A DNA stretch of 64,000 nt from Leptospira selangorensis (lineage in GTDB: Bacteria > Spirochaetota > Leptospiria > Leptospirales > Leptospiraceae): assembly GCF_004769405.1 (NCBI RefSeq), contig NZ_RQES01000018.1, forward strand, positions 124,001-188,000. The letters are read 5' to 3'. The notes under the pieces were generated by a model. It searched no databases. It was given only the letters and a program-made list of their open reading frames with translations, and was not told where the DNA came from. The translations under genes and the position numbers were made by a program. Shown here piece by piece: positions 37,945-47,896 of the stretch; the first letter of the stretch is position 1, and every line of letters begins with the position of its first letter.

Positions 37945-38919
37945 TTGATTCCCATCCTTATCACAGAGGGAGACCCTTGTGGGATCGGGCCGGAAATTCT
38001 TCAAATGTCTAGGGAGAAGTTAAACATCTTCTCCCAACAAAGACAAATTTTACTCATCAGTTCTAATTCTTCCCTTTCTTATCCTGGTTGGCAGGAAATC
38101 CAAGATCCATTTTCAATATCTTCTCCCGGACTTTATCTTTGGAGAACATCTGCACTTTCTAGTTCCGAACAAAAATCCTTAGTGATCGGTAAACCCGGTT
38201 CTCTATCAGGAAAAGCTGCATTTGCAAGTTTGGAAGAAGTTATTCGCATCCAAAAAAAAATCGGCGGTGACTTAATTACACTTCCATTAAGTAAAGAATG
38301 GGTGATCAAAGCCGGGGTAAAAAAATTCACAGGTCATACCGAATATCTGGCGGAAGTTTATAAGAAAAAAACATATATGCTCATGGCCGGAAAAGAACTG
38401 AATGTTCTTCCTTTAACCACTCATGTTCCATTGAAGAAGGTACCTTCTTATTTAAAAAAAATCCATATATCCAGTTTCATTTCTGCCATTCGTTCTGCTC
38501 CTATCTCTAAAGGAAAAATTGCGTTCTTAGGTTTAAACCCTCATGCAGGAGAAGGTGGAAAGGTCGGGGATGAAGAGAAAAAGATCCTAATGCCGATCAT
38601 TTCTAAAATGAGAAAGGCAGGGTTAGATGTTACGGATCCGATCTCCGCAGACGGTGCGTTCAGCGAAACTTCCAGGGCAAAATACTCTTTGTTTTTGGCA
38701 TGTTATCATGACCAAGGGCTGATCCCATTCAAGATGTGGGAGGGAAAATTCGGAGTCAATGTAACTTTGGGACTGGATTTTATCCGGGTTTCTCCGGATC
38801 ATGGGACTGCTTTTGATATCGCAGGTCTCGGAAAAGCGGATCCGGAGAGTTTTCTGCAATGTTTAGAGTGGGTGTCCGGGCGGGTTTCTGCCGAAAATGA
38901 TCTTAGGAGATCTAATTGA
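37945..38919 (+). CDS. pdxA: 4-hydroxythreonine-4-phosphate dehydrogenase
   Basis: PdxA oxidises 4-phosphohydroxy-L-threonine in pyridoxal phosphate synthesis. Characteristic sites seen are ITEGDPCGIGPEI near the N-terminus, the metal-binding HTEYLAE His, and the C-terminal NPHAGEGG and ISADGAFS...CYHDQGLIPFKM motifs with further metal-binding His residues. The 324 residues match the family. The start is a TTG at 37945; no ATG is suitably placed. The stop codon overlaps the start of the next small membrane protein gene. Confidence 0.92.
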   Translation: MIPILITEGDPCGIGPEILQMSREKLNIFSQQRQILLISSNSSLSYPGWQEIQDPFSISSPGLYLWRTSALSSSEQKSLVIGKPGSLSGKAAFASLEEVIRIQKKIGGDLITLPLSKEWVIKAGVKKFTGHTEYLAEVYKKKTYMLMAGKELNVLPLTTHVPLKKVPSYLKKIHISSFISAIRSAPISKGKIAFLGLNPHAGEGGKVGDEEKKILMPIISKMRKAGLDVTDPISADGAFSETSRAKYSLFLACYHDQGLIPFKMWEGKFGVNVTLGLDFIRVSPDHGTAFDIAGLGKADPESFLQCLEWVSGRVSAENDLRRSN

Positions 38920-39383
38920 TGTTTCTCGCCCAGTCAGGTTCCTTATTACAGCAGATCGTATTTCCTATCTTTTTGATTTGGTTTGTGGGTTTGACATTCG
39001 TACTGATCCGAAACGATATAGAGATCATTTGGAAGATCGCTACATTTTTCGTTTTTGTATTCTACTTCTTCCAATTCTTTCCCGAGTTAAAAGAAGCTTA
39101 TGAAAGATTATCTAAATCTTATCCTTCTGAAATTTTAAGCTGGATCTACGGACTCCCAAGAGCATTTTACTTTTTCCTATTATTCTTATGGCCAATTGCA
39201 GTGGTTCGTATGTATTACACTGCTTCTCCACTTTTAGCGAATATGACTGCGAGGACTTTGGTTGCGGCCACCTTGGCATACTGGATTTTCTTTTTGATTT
39301 ATCATCAGTTCACTGGGCAGATCGATGCATTCTTTCAGACTAAATTTATTGAGTGGATTACGATTGTTCCGACTGGGAAATGA
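38919..39383 (+). CDS. Hypothetical membrane protein
   Basis: A 154-residue protein with three or four membrane segments (IVFPIFLIWFVGLTFVLI, IWKIATFFVFVFYFFQFF, FYFFLLFLWPIAVVRMYY, LVAATLAYWIFFLIYHQF). No family is recognised. The ATG at 38919 overlaps the pdxA stop as TGATG and is preceded by AGGAG, so translation is coupled to pdxA. It is convergent with nrdA. Confidence 0.7.
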   Translation: MFLAQSGSLLQQIVFPIFLIWFVGLTFVLIRNDIEIIWKIATFFVFVFYFFQFFPELKEAYERLSKSYPSEILSWIYGLPRAFYFFLLFLWPIAVVRMYYTASPLLANMTARTLVAATLAYWIFFLIYHQFTGQIDAFFQTKFIEWITIVPTGK

Positions 39384-39455
39384 GGAGTTTTTCTTTCCAC
39401 AACGGGCAAAACTTACAAACATCCGAAACCTCATTTTTACACTGAATAAACTTTC

Positions 39456-41876
39456 TTAAGAACTACAAGTAATACAACCTTCTTCCATAGAGCAACTAGC
39501 CCCGGTAAGAAACTCTGGCTCTGGTAGAGTTTCTAAACCTTGAGCAGCAACGGATACAGGGATTTTTTCCGAAACGGGTAGTTTCTCCTGAGCCTGTATC
39601 GGAGAACGCTCTTCTACATTTTCTGAAACTGTAAATTGTACTGCTTGTGCGGCGGCTTGTGTTCGAAGATAATACATTCCTGTCTTTAAACCTTTTTTCC
39701 ATGAATAAAAATGCATGGAGGTAAGTTTGGAATGATTTGGAGAATCAAGGAATAGATTTAAAGATTGAGATTGGCATATGAACGGCCCTCGGTCTGCTGC
39801 CATGTCGATCAACGATCTTTGTTTAATCTCCCAAACTGTTTTGTAAATTTCCTTAATATCATTCGGAATTTCTTGGATGTTTTGGACAGAACCATTTGCT
39901 TTTATGATCTTATTCTTCATACTTTCGTTCCAAATTCCGAGCTTTACAAGATCTTTCAGAAGATATTTGTTCACGACGATAAATTCTCCACTTAATACTC
40001 TTCTAACATATATATTTGAAGTGTAAGGCTCGAAACATTCGTTGTTTCCGAATACTTGGGAAGTGGACGCAGTAGGCATGGGAGCAAGTAGTAAGGAATT
40101 TCTTACTCCGTGAGTCTTTATCTCTTCTCGCAAACTTTCCCAATCGTAACGTTCTCCTGGATTGACTCCCCATAGGTCGAATTGGAATTTTCCCTGCGAT
40201 AAAGGAGATCCAGCAAACGTTTCATATGGTCCGAATTCTTTTGCCAAATCCTTACTTGCGGTCATCGCGGCAAAGTAAATGGTCTCGAATATATCACGAT
40301 TTAATTTTCGAGCTTCTTCGCTTTCGAAAGGAAGGCGTAAAAGAATGAATGCGTCCGCAAGTCCTTGTATTCCCAATCCGATTGGTCTATGTCTAAGATT
40401 TGATTTTTCAGCTTCCGGGATGGGATAATAGTTTCGATCTATAATCCGATTTAGGTTTTTAGCGGCATGATATGAGATTTCGTATAACTTATCGAAATCG
40501 AAGCTATTATCAGCTACAAATCTAGGTAAAGCGATAGAAGCTAAATTACAAACTGCTATTTCGTCCGGTGAAGTGTATTCTATAATTTCTGTGCATAGAT
40601 TACTGGATTGGATCGTCCCTAAATTTTGTTGATTACTTTTAGAATTTGCTGAATCTTTATAGAGCAAGTACGGAGTCCCAGTTTCTATTTGTGAATCCAT
40701 AATACTGAACCAAAGTTCTTGCGCAGGGATTGACTTTTTCGCTCTTCCTTCTTTTTCGTATCTTTCGTATAATTCTTCGAATTCCTTTCCCCAACATTCA
40801 TGAAGTCCAGGTGCTTCGTCCGGACAAAATAGGCTCCAACTTTCATTTTGCTCTACTCGCTTCATGAATAAATCGGGAATCCATAATCCATAGAATAAGT
40901 CTCTTGCTCTGAGTTCCTCTTTTCCATGATTCTTTCTGAGATCTAGGAAAGATTGAATATCTGCATGCCAAGGTTCCAAATAAATAGCGAATGCTCCTTT
41001 TCGTTTGCCTCCTCCTTGATCCACATATCTTGCAGTATCGTTGAAAACGCGAAGCATAGGAACGATTCCGTTGCTTGTTCCGTTTGTGCCTCCGATATAA
41101 CTTCCCGTGGCTCTAACCTTATGAATGGAAAGACCGATTCCTCCAGCACTTTGAGAGATTTTCGCTGTTTGTTTTACTGTCTCGTAAATTCCTTCAATAC
41201 TATCTTCCTTGATCTGAAGTAGAAAACAAGAAGACATCTGAGGTTTTGGAGTGCCTGCATTGAATAGAGTAGGAGTTGCATGGGTAAACCAACGTTCGCT
41301 CATATAATTATATGTTTTGATTGCGGATTCAATATCATCCTTATGGATTCCGATCGAAACTCTCATGTACATATGTTGAGGTCTCTCTACAACTCTACCT
41401 GACATTCTAAGTAAATAAGATTTTTCTAAAGTTTTGAATCCGAAATAATCGAACCCAAAATCTCTGTCGTATACGATCGAGCTATCTAATAAGTCAGAAT
41501 TTTTGTCGATAATACGCATTACATCTTCCGCGATCAAAGGGGTCTTTTTGCCGGAGATTGGATCGGTATATTCGCTAAGAAGTCTCATTGTTTCGGAAAA
41601 GGATTTAGTCGTATTTTTATGAAGATTACTGACTGCTATCCTGGAAGCTAAGATTGCATAATCCGGATGTTTTACTGTAAAGGAAGCAGCGATCTCCGCA
41701 GCTAAATTGTCCAATTCTGTTGTGCTGACTCCGTCGTAAATTCCTTCGATCACACGTTTTGCGACTGTGGTCACATCAACAAGAGGATTCAGGCTATAAC
41801 TTAGTCTTTCTATTCTCGCAGTGATTTTATCGAATTTGACGCTTTCTTTTTTGCTGTTTCTTTTGATTACAAACAT
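39456..41876 (-). CDS. nrdA: Ribonucleoside-diphosphate reductase class Ia, alpha subunit
   Basis: The large subunit of the oxygen-dependent, cobalamin-independent ribonucleotide reductase, reducing all four ribonucleoside diphosphates. An ATP-cone allosteric domain opens the protein ([25 protein letters not shown]). The ten-stranded barrel holds [10 protein letters not shown], the NLCTEI segment and [18 protein letters not shown]. The C-terminal redox pair CITC is at 801-804. The length of 806 fits the class. It lies 24 bases after nrdB, and both seem to be transcribed from metE. The operon order metE-nrdB-nrdA behind a cobalamin riboswitch suggests use when B12 is scarce. Confidence 0.96.
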   Translation of the reverse strand: MFVIKRNSKKESVKFDKITARIERLSYSLNPLVDVTTVAKRVIEGIYDGVSTTELDNLAAEIAASFTVKHPDYAILASRIAVSNLHKNTTKSFSETMRLLSEYTDPISGKKTPLIAEDVMRIIDKNSDLLDSSIVYDRDFGFDYFGFKTLEKSYLLRMSGRVVERPQHMYMRVSIGIHKDDIESAIKTYNYMSERWFTHATPTLFNAGTPKPQMSSCFLLQIKEDSIEGIYETVKQTAKISQSAGGIGLSIHKVRATGSYIGGTNGTSNGIVPMLRVFNDTARYVDQGGGKRKGAFAIYLEPWHADIQSFLDLRKNHGKEELRARDLFYGLWIPDLFMKRVEQNESWSLFCPDEAPGLHECWGKEFEELYERYEKEGRAKKSIPAQELWFSIMDSQIETGTPYLLYKDSANSKSNQQNLGTIQSSNLCTEIIEYTSPDEIAVCNLASIALPRFVADNSFDFDKLYEISYHAAKNLNRIIDRNYYPIPEAEKSNLRHRPIGLGIQGLADAFILLRLPFESEEARKLNRDIFETIYFAAMTASKDLAKEFGPYETFAGSPLSQGKFQFDLWGVNPGERYDWESLREEIKTHGVRNSLLLAPMPTASTSQVFGNNECFEPYTSNIYVRRVLSGEFIVVNKYLLKDLVKLGIWNESMKNKIIKANGSVQNIQEIPNDIKEIYKTVWEIKQRSLIDMAADRGPFICQSQSLNLFLDSPNHSKLTSMHFYSWKKGLKTGMYYLRTQAAAQAVQFTVSENVEERSPIQAQEKLPVSEKIPVSVAAQGLETLPEPEFLTGASCSMEEGCITCSS

Positions 41877-41900
41877 GATATTACTCCCGGTCCCTCTTTT

Positions 41901-42875
41901 TTAAAAATCCTCTTCTAACGAAAACACTTTGCCATTCTTGGAATCCTTCACACCGGCCTTTTGGTAATCACCGACCCGTTTTTCGAAGAAATTTGTTTTT
42001 CCTTGCAGCGATATCATCTCCATGAAATCGAAAGGATTTTCTGTGAAATATTCTTTCGAATATCCTAATACGTTTAACCAATGATCCGCCACGAATTCTA
42101 TGTAAGCTTCCATAAGCCCTGAATTCATTCCGATCAAATCTACCGGAAGAGCTTCTGTCACGAATTCTTGCTCGATCTCTACCGCCGATTTTATGATTTC
42201 CAACACTCGTTCTCTCGATAATTTCTCGGGGGACATTTTGTATAGGAGACAAGCGAACTCACAATGTAGTGCTTCATCTCTACTAATGAGTTCGTTACTG
42301 AAAGTTAGTCCGGGTAGAAGTCCTCTTTTTTTCAGCCAAAAGATGGAGCAGAAACTTCCGCTGAAAAAGATTCCTTCCACTGCCATAAACGCGATCAGTC
42401 TTTCTAAAAAATTTGAACTATCTATCCAACGTAAGGCCCAATCAGCTTTTTTCTTCACCGCGGGGATATGCTCGGCTGCACGAAAGAGTTTTTCCTTTTC
42501 TTCCGGATTTCGAATATAAGTATCTATGAGTAATGAATAAGTTTCGGAATGGATATTTTCCATCGCAATTTGGAATCCGTAAAAACAACGAGCTTCCGGC
42601 AACTGAACTTCTCTCATGAAGTTCACTGCCAGATTTTCATTCACGATCCCATCACTTGCCGCAAAAAAAGCCAGAACATGCGAGATAAAATGCCTTTCTC
42701 CATCAGCCAGTTTTTCCCAGTCCGATAGGTCGCTCGATAGATCGATCTCTTCCGCCGTCCAAAAACTTGCCTCGTGTTTTTTATACATTTCCCAAAGCAT
42801 CGGGTGACGTATCGGAAGTATCACGAATCTGTTTTTGTTTTCGTCCAACAATGGATTTTCTCGAGTTGCTTGCAT
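41901..42875 (-). CDS. nrdB: Ribonucleoside-diphosphate reductase class Ia, beta subunit
   Basis: The small subunit carries the di-iron centre and the stable tyrosyl radical. The iron ligands and radical Tyr can be read: Asp75 ([11 protein letters not shown]), Glu106 and His109 (MENIHS), Tyr113 (SETYSLL), and a later ligand pair in [10 protein letters not shown]. It is thus a conventional class Ia R2, close to the eukaryotic type, rather than the Tyr-less Ic form. The C-terminus ([13 protein letters not shown]) is the tail that docks onto NrdA. AGGAT stands before the ATG. Only 42 bases separate it from metE, with no terminator visible. Confidence 0.96.
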   Translation of the reverse strand: MQATRENPLLDENKNRFVILPIRHPMLWEMYKKHEASFWTAEEIDLSSDLSDWEKLADGERHFISHVLAFFAASDGIVNENLAVNFMREVQLPEARCFYGFQIAMENIHSETYSLLIDTYIRNPEEKEKLFRAAEHIPAVKKKADWALRWIDSSNFLERLIAFMAVEGIFFSGSFCSIFWLKKRGLLPGLTFSNELISRDEALHCEFACLLYKMSPEKLSRERVLEIIKSAVEIEQEFVTEALPVDLIGMNSGLMEAYIEFVADHWLNVLGYSKEYFTENPFDFMEMISLQGKTNFFEKRVGDYQKAGVKDSKNGKVFSLEEDF

Positions 42876-42917
42876 GTTTATCCTATTTTTCTAATATTTT
42901 TTGCGGCTAATGTCCGT

Positions 42918-45233
42918 TTATTTTGACACGGCTCTTAGTTCTTTTGCAGCATCTACCATTTCGATGAGAGCTTTTTTGGTTTCTTCCCATCCTCTAGTCT
43001 TTAAGCCACAATCTGGATTTACCCAAATCTGATCTTCGGGAAGAACGGATTTGGCTTTTTCCAATAGTTTCACCATTTCAATTTTGGAGGGGACTCTCGG
43101 AGAATGGATATCGTAAACACCGGGACCTATTTCGTTCGGGTATTTGAATTGTCCGAATGCTTCCAATAATTCCATTTGAGATCTGGAACATTCTATCGTG
43201 ATCACGTCCGCATCCATGTCCGCGATATTTGATAGAATATCATTAAACTCGGAATAACACATATGTGTGTGGATTTGTGTCCCGTCTTGTACTCCGCTTG
43301 CAGAAAGAAGAAACGCTTTCACTGCCCAATCCAAGTAAGCTGCTTCATCTTTTTTTCGAAGTGGAAGACCTTCACGTATTGCAGGTTCATCGATTTGTAT
43401 AATTCGAATTCCTGCTTTTTCTAAATCTACTACTTCGTCTCTAATTGCTAAGCCGATCTGAAAGCAGGTTTCCCATCTAGGCTGATCGTCTCTAACGAAA
43501 GACCATTGCAGAATTGTGACAGGGCCAGTAAGCATCCCCTTTACTGGAAGGGGGGTCAGAGATTGTGCATAACGACTCCATTCAACAGTCATTGGCCCGG
43601 TTCTGGAAACGTCACCATAAACGATAGGAGGCTTTACACAACGAGATCCGTAACTTTGGACCCAGCCGTTTTGCGTGAAAGCGAAACCGTTTAGTTGTTC
43701 TCCGAAGTATTCGACCATATCGTTTCTTTCGAATTCTCCATGGACCAAAACGTCTAGTCCGACTTCTTCCTGCCATCGCACAGCTTTTTCAGTTTCAAGT
43801 TTTAACAGGGAAGTATATTCTGATTCTGTAATTTCCCCTTTTTTAAATTTAGCTCTCCAAGAGCGCACATCGGAGGTTTGAGGAAACGAACCGATTGTAG
43901 TCGTAGGAAAACTAGGAAGATTTAAGGATTGTTTTTGTTTTTCCTTTCTGGAGGGAAATGGATTAGATCTTCTCATATCTTTTTGGGATATGTTTCGCAA
44001 TCTTTCCTTTACTTTAAGGTCATGAATGAGAGAGGAATCTTGGCGGCTTCTTTGGATTGCTTGGTTCCTATTCCATTTTTCAGGAAGATTTTCATTTGAA
44101 ATTCCGGAAGTCAAACCGGCGAGAGTAGCAACTTCTTCCAATTTTTGTTTAGAGAAAGAAAGCCATTGTTTTATCTCAGGTGTAAGTTTTACGGAATCCG
44201 TTTCCAGATCGAGATCGCAAGGGGAGTGAAGTAGGGAGCAAGAAGGAGAAATAAAAACTCGATCGGCGCCAATTTTATTTACCGCTTTTCCAATTTGTAT
44301 TAGAGAATTAGAATAGTCGTTTTTCCAAATATTCCTCCCATCTACAATTCCTAAAGAAAGAATTAATTTAGAATCGAGATGATCTAATACTTCTATTAAT
44401 TGTTCAGGAGAACGAATCAAGTCTATATGTAAACCGGCCGTTCCTAAAGTAGCTGCTAATCGAGTATTCTCTTTTAGACCTTCGAAGTAAGTGGTTAACA
44501 TGATCTTGGAAGAAGTGCTGGAGATTACTTTGGAGATTTCAGAGTAAGCATAATGGAATGCTTCTTTACTTCTTGTATCTAAATCCAAAGCAAGGAATGG
44601 TTCGTCGATTTGGATCCATTCTACGTTTTGTTTTGCTAATTCTTTTAGAAGGTCCAAATATTTAGAAAGTAAGCTTTCAAGAAGATCTAACCTATGGAAG
44701 CCGGACTCTTTTTCTTTTCCGAGAAGTAGATAAGATACTGGACCTACTAAGACCGGTTTCGTTTCGATTTCTAGTTCTTTCGCTTCCTGATACTCCCGCA
44801 AAATTTTTTCAGAATTAAGAGTGAAGGTTTGACCTTTCTTAAATTCAGGAACGATATAATGATAATTCGTATCGAACCATTTAGTCATCTCCATAGCGGT
44901 GATATCTAAACCGTTCTTCTGATATCCTCTCGCCATTGCGAAGTAGAGATCATAAGCATTAAGGTTTTGATTCGCTTCGATGGCTTTATATCTTTCGGGG
45001 ATATTACCGAAAAGAATCGAATGATCTAAGATTTGATCATAATATGAAAAGTCGTTTGAGGGGATTAGATCGATTCCGATCGATTGCTGTAATTTCCAGT
45101 TATGGATACGGATTTGTTTTCCGACTTTTAACAGTTCATCTAAAGATGACTTTCCGGACCAATAAGCTTCTTCTGCTTTTTTTAATTCTCTTTGGCTGCC
45201 GATTCTTGGATAGCCCAGGTTTTGCGTTTTCAT
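42918..45233 (-). CDS. metE: Cobalamin-independent methionine synthase
   Basis: MetE transfers the methyl group of 5-methyltetrahydropteroyltriglutamate to homocysteine without vitamin B12. The 771 residues match the two-domain family. The N-terminal barrel is seen in NLGYPRIGSQRELKKAEEAYW. The catalytic C-terminal barrel starts at LPSFPTTTIGSFPQT and contains the zinc ligands in IHTHMCYSEF, the Glu in ITIECSRSQ and the last Cys in VNPDCGLKTRGW. It is preceded by a cobalamin riboswitch, an intrinsic terminator and a hairpin covering its ribosome binding site, so it should be silent when cobalamin is available. nrdB follows 42 bases later. Confidence 0.97.
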   Translation of the reverse strand: MKTQNLGYPRIGSQRELKKAEEAYWSGKSSLDELLKVGKQIRIHNWKLQQSIGIDLIPSNDFSYYDQILDHSILFGNIPERYKAIEANQNLNAYDLYFAMARGYQKNGLDITAMEMTKWFDTNYHYIVPEFKKGQTFTLNSEKILREYQEAKELEIETKPVLVGPVSYLLLGKEKESGFHRLDLLESLLSKYLDLLKELAKQNVEWIQIDEPFLALDLDTRSKEAFHYAYSEISKVISSTSSKIMLTTYFEGLKENTRLAATLGTAGLHIDLIRSPEQLIEVLDHLDSKLILSLGIVDGRNIWKNDYSNSLIQIGKAVNKIGADRVFISPSCSLLHSPCDLDLETDSVKLTPEIKQWLSFSKQKLEEVATLAGLTSGISNENLPEKWNRNQAIQRSRQDSSLIHDLKVKERLRNISQKDMRRSNPFPSRKEKQKQSLNLPSFPTTTIGSFPQTSDVRSWRAKFKKGEITESEYTSLLKLETEKAVRWQEEVGLDVLVHGEFERNDMVEYFGEQLNGFAFTQNGWVQSYGSRCVKPPIVYGDVSRTGPMTVEWSRYAQSLTPLPVKGMLTGPVTILQWSFVRDDQPRWETCFQIGLAIRDEVVDLEKAGIRIIQIDEPAIREGLPLRKKDEAAYLDWAVKAFLLSASGVQDGTQIHTHMCYSEFNDILSNIADMDADVITIECSRSQMELLEAFGQFKYPNEIGPGVYDIHSPRVPSKIEMVKLLEKAKSVLPEDQIWVNPDCGLKTRGWEETKKALIEMVDAAKELRAVSK

Positions 45234-45234
45234 T

Positions 45235-45257
45235 CGAACTCCTTATGCGGGAGTTCG
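45235..45257 (-). promoter_or_regulatory. Hairpin sequestering the metE ribosome binding site
   Basis: On the minus strand CGAACTCC pairs perfectly with GGAGTTCG around the seven-base loop CGCATAA. The second arm contains the Shine-Dalgarno GGAG, which lies six bases before the metE ATG. Such a stem would block initiation and could be a second control point after the riboswitch terminator. Confidence 0.65.
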
Positions 45258-45312
45258 CGTGGATAAGAAAATCCAGACGAGGGGTCCCGCTAACATATTG
45301 TCCGGGGCCCTG

Positions 45313-45360
45313 AAAAAATAATTTTCGGAACGAAAGATCGGGTACGGGCGATTCTTTCGT
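45313..45360 (-). terminator. Intrinsic terminator in the metE leader (riboswitch expression platform)
   Basis: Read on the minus strand, ACGAAAGAATCG (45349-45360) pairs with CGATCTTTCGT (45330-45340) with one bulged base and a loop of CCCGTACC or so. The sequence TCCGAAAATTATTTTTT follows, giving the T-run at 45313-45318. It lies directly after the cobalamin aptamer and about 80 bases before metE, the usual place of a riboswitch-controlled terminator. Confidence 0.75.
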
Positions 45361-45361
45361 G

Positions 45362-45470
45362 GGAAGATCCGACTTGTAAGATCTATGTCTTACTTACGGT
45401 TGCGCCGTCAGCTGAGGATTCTCACCTCAATTCCTCCCGGAGTTGGGACATAATTCCTTTTTCTCCGAAA
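45362..45470 (-). ncRNA. Cobalamin riboswitch upstream of metE
   Basis: On the minus strand the core reads GAGGTGAGAATCCTCAGC followed by TGACGGCGCAACCGTAAG, which fits the B12-box consensus (GGTGnnAnTCC then GCTG-CG-CAACCGTAA). GGAGGAATT before it and AAGTCGGATC after it match the flanking conserved parts. The 5' part (the first paired elements) is shorter than in the other copy at 55 kb. The element abuts the stop codon of the second CitE-like gene (45476) and is followed by a terminator. Binding of adenosyl- or another cobalamin should stop metE-nrdB-nrdA expression. Confidence 0.85.
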
Positions 45471-45475
45471 GTACT

Positions 45476-46375
45476 TCAAGCAAAAATTTCACCTTCTGAT
45501 CGATTTTGCAGGATTCGGTGCAAAGAGAGAATTCTGTTCGCATTCTCCACTTCGATCGGTTCTATAACATGGCCTTCTACTACACAGATCGCGAATCCCT
45601 CGCGTTTTGTTTGTTCTAAAGCGGAAACGATCTTTTCTGCTCGGACTACTTCTGAGTCTTTTGGGCGAAATGCTTCATTTGCGTATAGGATTTGGTTAGG
45701 ATGAATGATTGTCTTTCCATCGAAACCTAAATTTCGAGCTTGCCTACAATGAAGTTCGAAAGTTTCCGGTTGGGTGTAGTTTAGATAAGCACCATCTATT
45801 ACAATTCTTTGATATGCTCTACAAACTAAGACCAAATGTGATAAGGAAAAAAGAAGTCCTTCTCTTTCAGAAGAAGGATAAAGTTTTAGGCTCGCTGATA
45901 GGGAATTGTTCTCTAATACTAGTGCGAGTATTTGTTCCGAAGTTTTTAAGATAGATTCAGCCTGTAATACTGCTTTCGCATGTTCGATTAAAACTAGAAC
46001 GGGTAAATTTGGTAAGACGGAATTTATTTTTTCCAGAACAAAACTGATATCTTCGGCGGTTTGGATTCCTGGAATAATTACGGAATCAGGCCTTATCTTT
46101 TTTAAAGTCTGTAAGTCTTCTTGGAACCAAGGAGATTGCCAATGATTGATACGAATGATTCTTTCTCTTTTAGAAAACTCGAAGGAGCCTAATGTTTCTT
46201 CTACCAAATGTCTCGCGTTCTCTTTCTCTTGAGGAGGAACTGATTCTTCCCAATCGAAAATGAGAGAATCCACATCCAGTTCTTTAGATTTTTCTAAATA
46301 ACGTTTTTTCCATCCAGGTACGAATAATAGGGATCGTCTCGGTCTGTATAAGGTTTGTTCAAGAGAAGTGCTCAT
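45476..46375 (-). CDS. CitE-like protein (HpcH/HpaI aldolase family), altered metal site
   Basis: A 299-residue relative of the citrate lyase beta / citramalyl-CoA lyase family. The opening RSLLFVPGWKKRYLEKSKELDVDSLIFDWEESV and the closing LGFDGKTIIHPNQILYANEAF are typical, and the first metal-ligand Glu is present in LVLIEHAKAV. The second ligand, the Asp normally found in a FGxxD-like motif, aligns with Ser in LALVLENNSLSASL, and the Gly residues there are also lost. It may therefore be inactive or use another mechanism. It follows the fumarase gene by five bases and is the last gene of the prp operon; the metE riboswitch begins right after it. Confidence 0.8.
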   Translation of the reverse strand: MSTSLEQTLYRPRRSLLFVPGWKKRYLEKSKELDVDSLIFDWEESVPPQEKENARHLVEETLGSFEFSKRERIIRINHWQSPWFQEDLQTLKKIRPDSVIIPGIQTAEDISFVLEKINSVLPNLPVLVLIEHAKAVLQAESILKTSEQILALVLENNSLSASLKLYPSSEREGLLFSLSHLVLVCRAYQRIVIDGAYLNYTQPETFELHCRQARNLGFDGKTIIHPNQILYANEAFRPKDSEVVRAEKIVSALEQTKREGFAICVVEGHVIEPIEVENANRILSLHRILQNRSEGEIFA

Positions 46376-46380
46376 CCTTT

Positions 46381-47895
46381 TTAACCTTTTTCCGTTGCAT
46401 TTGCTATTTCGATTTTTTGTTTCCAGTAGGCTGGGCCGGTCTTATGAATAGAATTCCCGGAGGTATCAACTGCAACTAGCACTGGCATATCGAATACTTC
46501 AAATTTATGAATTGCTTCCATTCCTAATTCGGGAAACGCAATGACCTCGGATGAGCGGATTGCCTTAGATACTAAATAAGCTGCTCCTCCTACTGCGATT
46601 AGGTATGCTCTTTTTTTGTTCTTCAAAAGTTCCACAGTTTGATTTCCTCTTTCCGCTTTTCCGATCATCCCTAAGATCCCCGTTTCTAAAATTTCTTCGG
46701 TGAACTTATCCATTCGAGTGGAAGTAGTTGGGCCTGCAGGTCCGACAACTTCATCGCTTCCCGGTTTTTTATCCACGGGACCTACGTAATACAAAAATTT
46801 TCCTCTTAGGTCGACTGGAAGAGATTTACCTTCTCTCAGAAGTTCCACGATCTTTTTGTGAGCTGCATCTCTACCGGTAAGTAAGGTTCCTCTTAGAAGG
46901 AGGCGATCTCCTGCTTTCCAATCCAAAATTGAGTCAGAAGTTAATGAATCGAGATCAACGATTTTAGATTCTGTTCTCGAATCTTCTTCCATATCCGGCC
47001 ATGTTTGGATAGGTGGAGGAATGAAATCTGGTATGGTTTCTCCATTTAATGAAAAATGAATATGTCTGGTTGCCGCACAGTTCGGTATTAATGCAATTGG
47101 AAGAGAAGCAGCATGGGTAGGATAAGTTCTGATTTTTACATCCAGAACGGTTGTAAGTCCTCCGAGTCCTTGTGCTCCGATTCCGAGGGAGTTTGCTTTT
47201 GTATAAATTTCCTTTCTTAACTTTTGGACAGGATCAGAATCATTCAGCTTGTCTATATCAATTGGATCTAGTAAGGAACGTTTGGCAAGAAGCATCGCTT
47301 TTTCAGGAGTTCCACCGATCCCGATTCCCAATACACCTGGAGGACACCATCCGGCGCCCATTTCAGGAATTTTTTGAAGGACCCAATCTACGATACTATC
47401 ACTCGGGTTTAATACTGCAAATTTGGCTTTGTTTTCGGATCCTCCACCTTTTGCAGCCACCCAGAAATGGATCTCGTCTCCCGGTATGGATTCCATATGG
47501 ATCACTGCAGGAGTATTATCTTTCGTATTGATCCTGTTACTTTCGGGGTTTTTTACTACGGAGGCTCTAAGTGGATTTTCCGGGGAAGTGTAGGCTTTTC
47601 TGACACCTTCGTTGATCAGATCTTGCAATGAAAGTTCTGTGTCTATCCAGACCTTTGTTCCGATCTCTACGAAAACCACTACTATCCCAGTATCCTGGCA
47701 AATCGGTCTGAAGCCGATCGCAGCCATTTTAGAATTTTTTAATATTTGCCCGATTGCATTTTTTGCTGCAGAAGATTCTTCCTTTTTCCAGGCTCTTGTC
47801 ATGGACTCTATGAAATCAGGAGAATGATAGGCAGAGATATATTGTAAGGCACGAAAAATTGCCTCGGTGATATGACTTTCCGGGATCCTTCTCAT
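46381..47895 (-). CDS. Class I fumarate hydratase (possible mesaconase)
   Basis: This [4Fe-4S] hydro-lyase of 504 residues has the three cluster cysteines at about 66 (CQDTGIVVVF), 184 (GWCPPGVLGIGIGG) and 273 (PNCAATRHIHF), and a C-terminal beta domain (LLTGRDAAHKKIVELLREG). Class I fumarases convert fumarate to malate, and several also hydrate mesaconate to citramalate. In the methylcitrate operon it could process the fumarate arising from succinate, or a C5 acid. The start is the ATG at 47895, with AGAGGATAAG just before it. It lies one base after the acyl-CoA synthetase stop. Confidence 0.88.
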   Translation of the reverse strand: MRRIPESHITEAIFRALQYISAYHSPDFIESMTRAWKKEESSAAKNAIGQILKNSKMAAIGFRPICQDTGIVVVFVEIGTKVWIDTELSLQDLINEGVRKAYTSPENPLRASVVKNPESNRINTKDNTPAVIHMESIPGDEIHFWVAAKGGGSENKAKFAVLNPSDSIVDWVLQKIPEMGAGWCPPGVLGIGIGGTPEKAMLLAKRSLLDPIDIDKLNDSDPVQKLRKEIYTKANSLGIGAQGLGGLTTVLDVKIRTYPTHAASLPIALIPNCAATRHIHFSLNGETIPDFIPPPIQTWPDMEEDSRTESKIVDLDSLTSDSILDWKAGDRLLLRGTLLTGRDAAHKKIVELLREGKSLPVDLRGKFLYYVGPVDKKPGSDEVVGPAGPTTSTRMDKFTEEILETGILGMIGKAERGNQTVELLKNKKRAYLIAVGGAAYLVSKAIRSSEVIAFPELGMEAIHKFEVFDMPVLVAVDTSGNSIHKTGPAYWKQKIEIANATEKG

Positions 47896-47896
47896 C

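Noticed and set aside
45234..45475. SAM or T-box type control of metE
   Set aside because: The leader matches the cobalamin consensus (GGTGAGAATCC then CGCAACCGTAA) and shows none of the SAM-I or T-box conserved parts.
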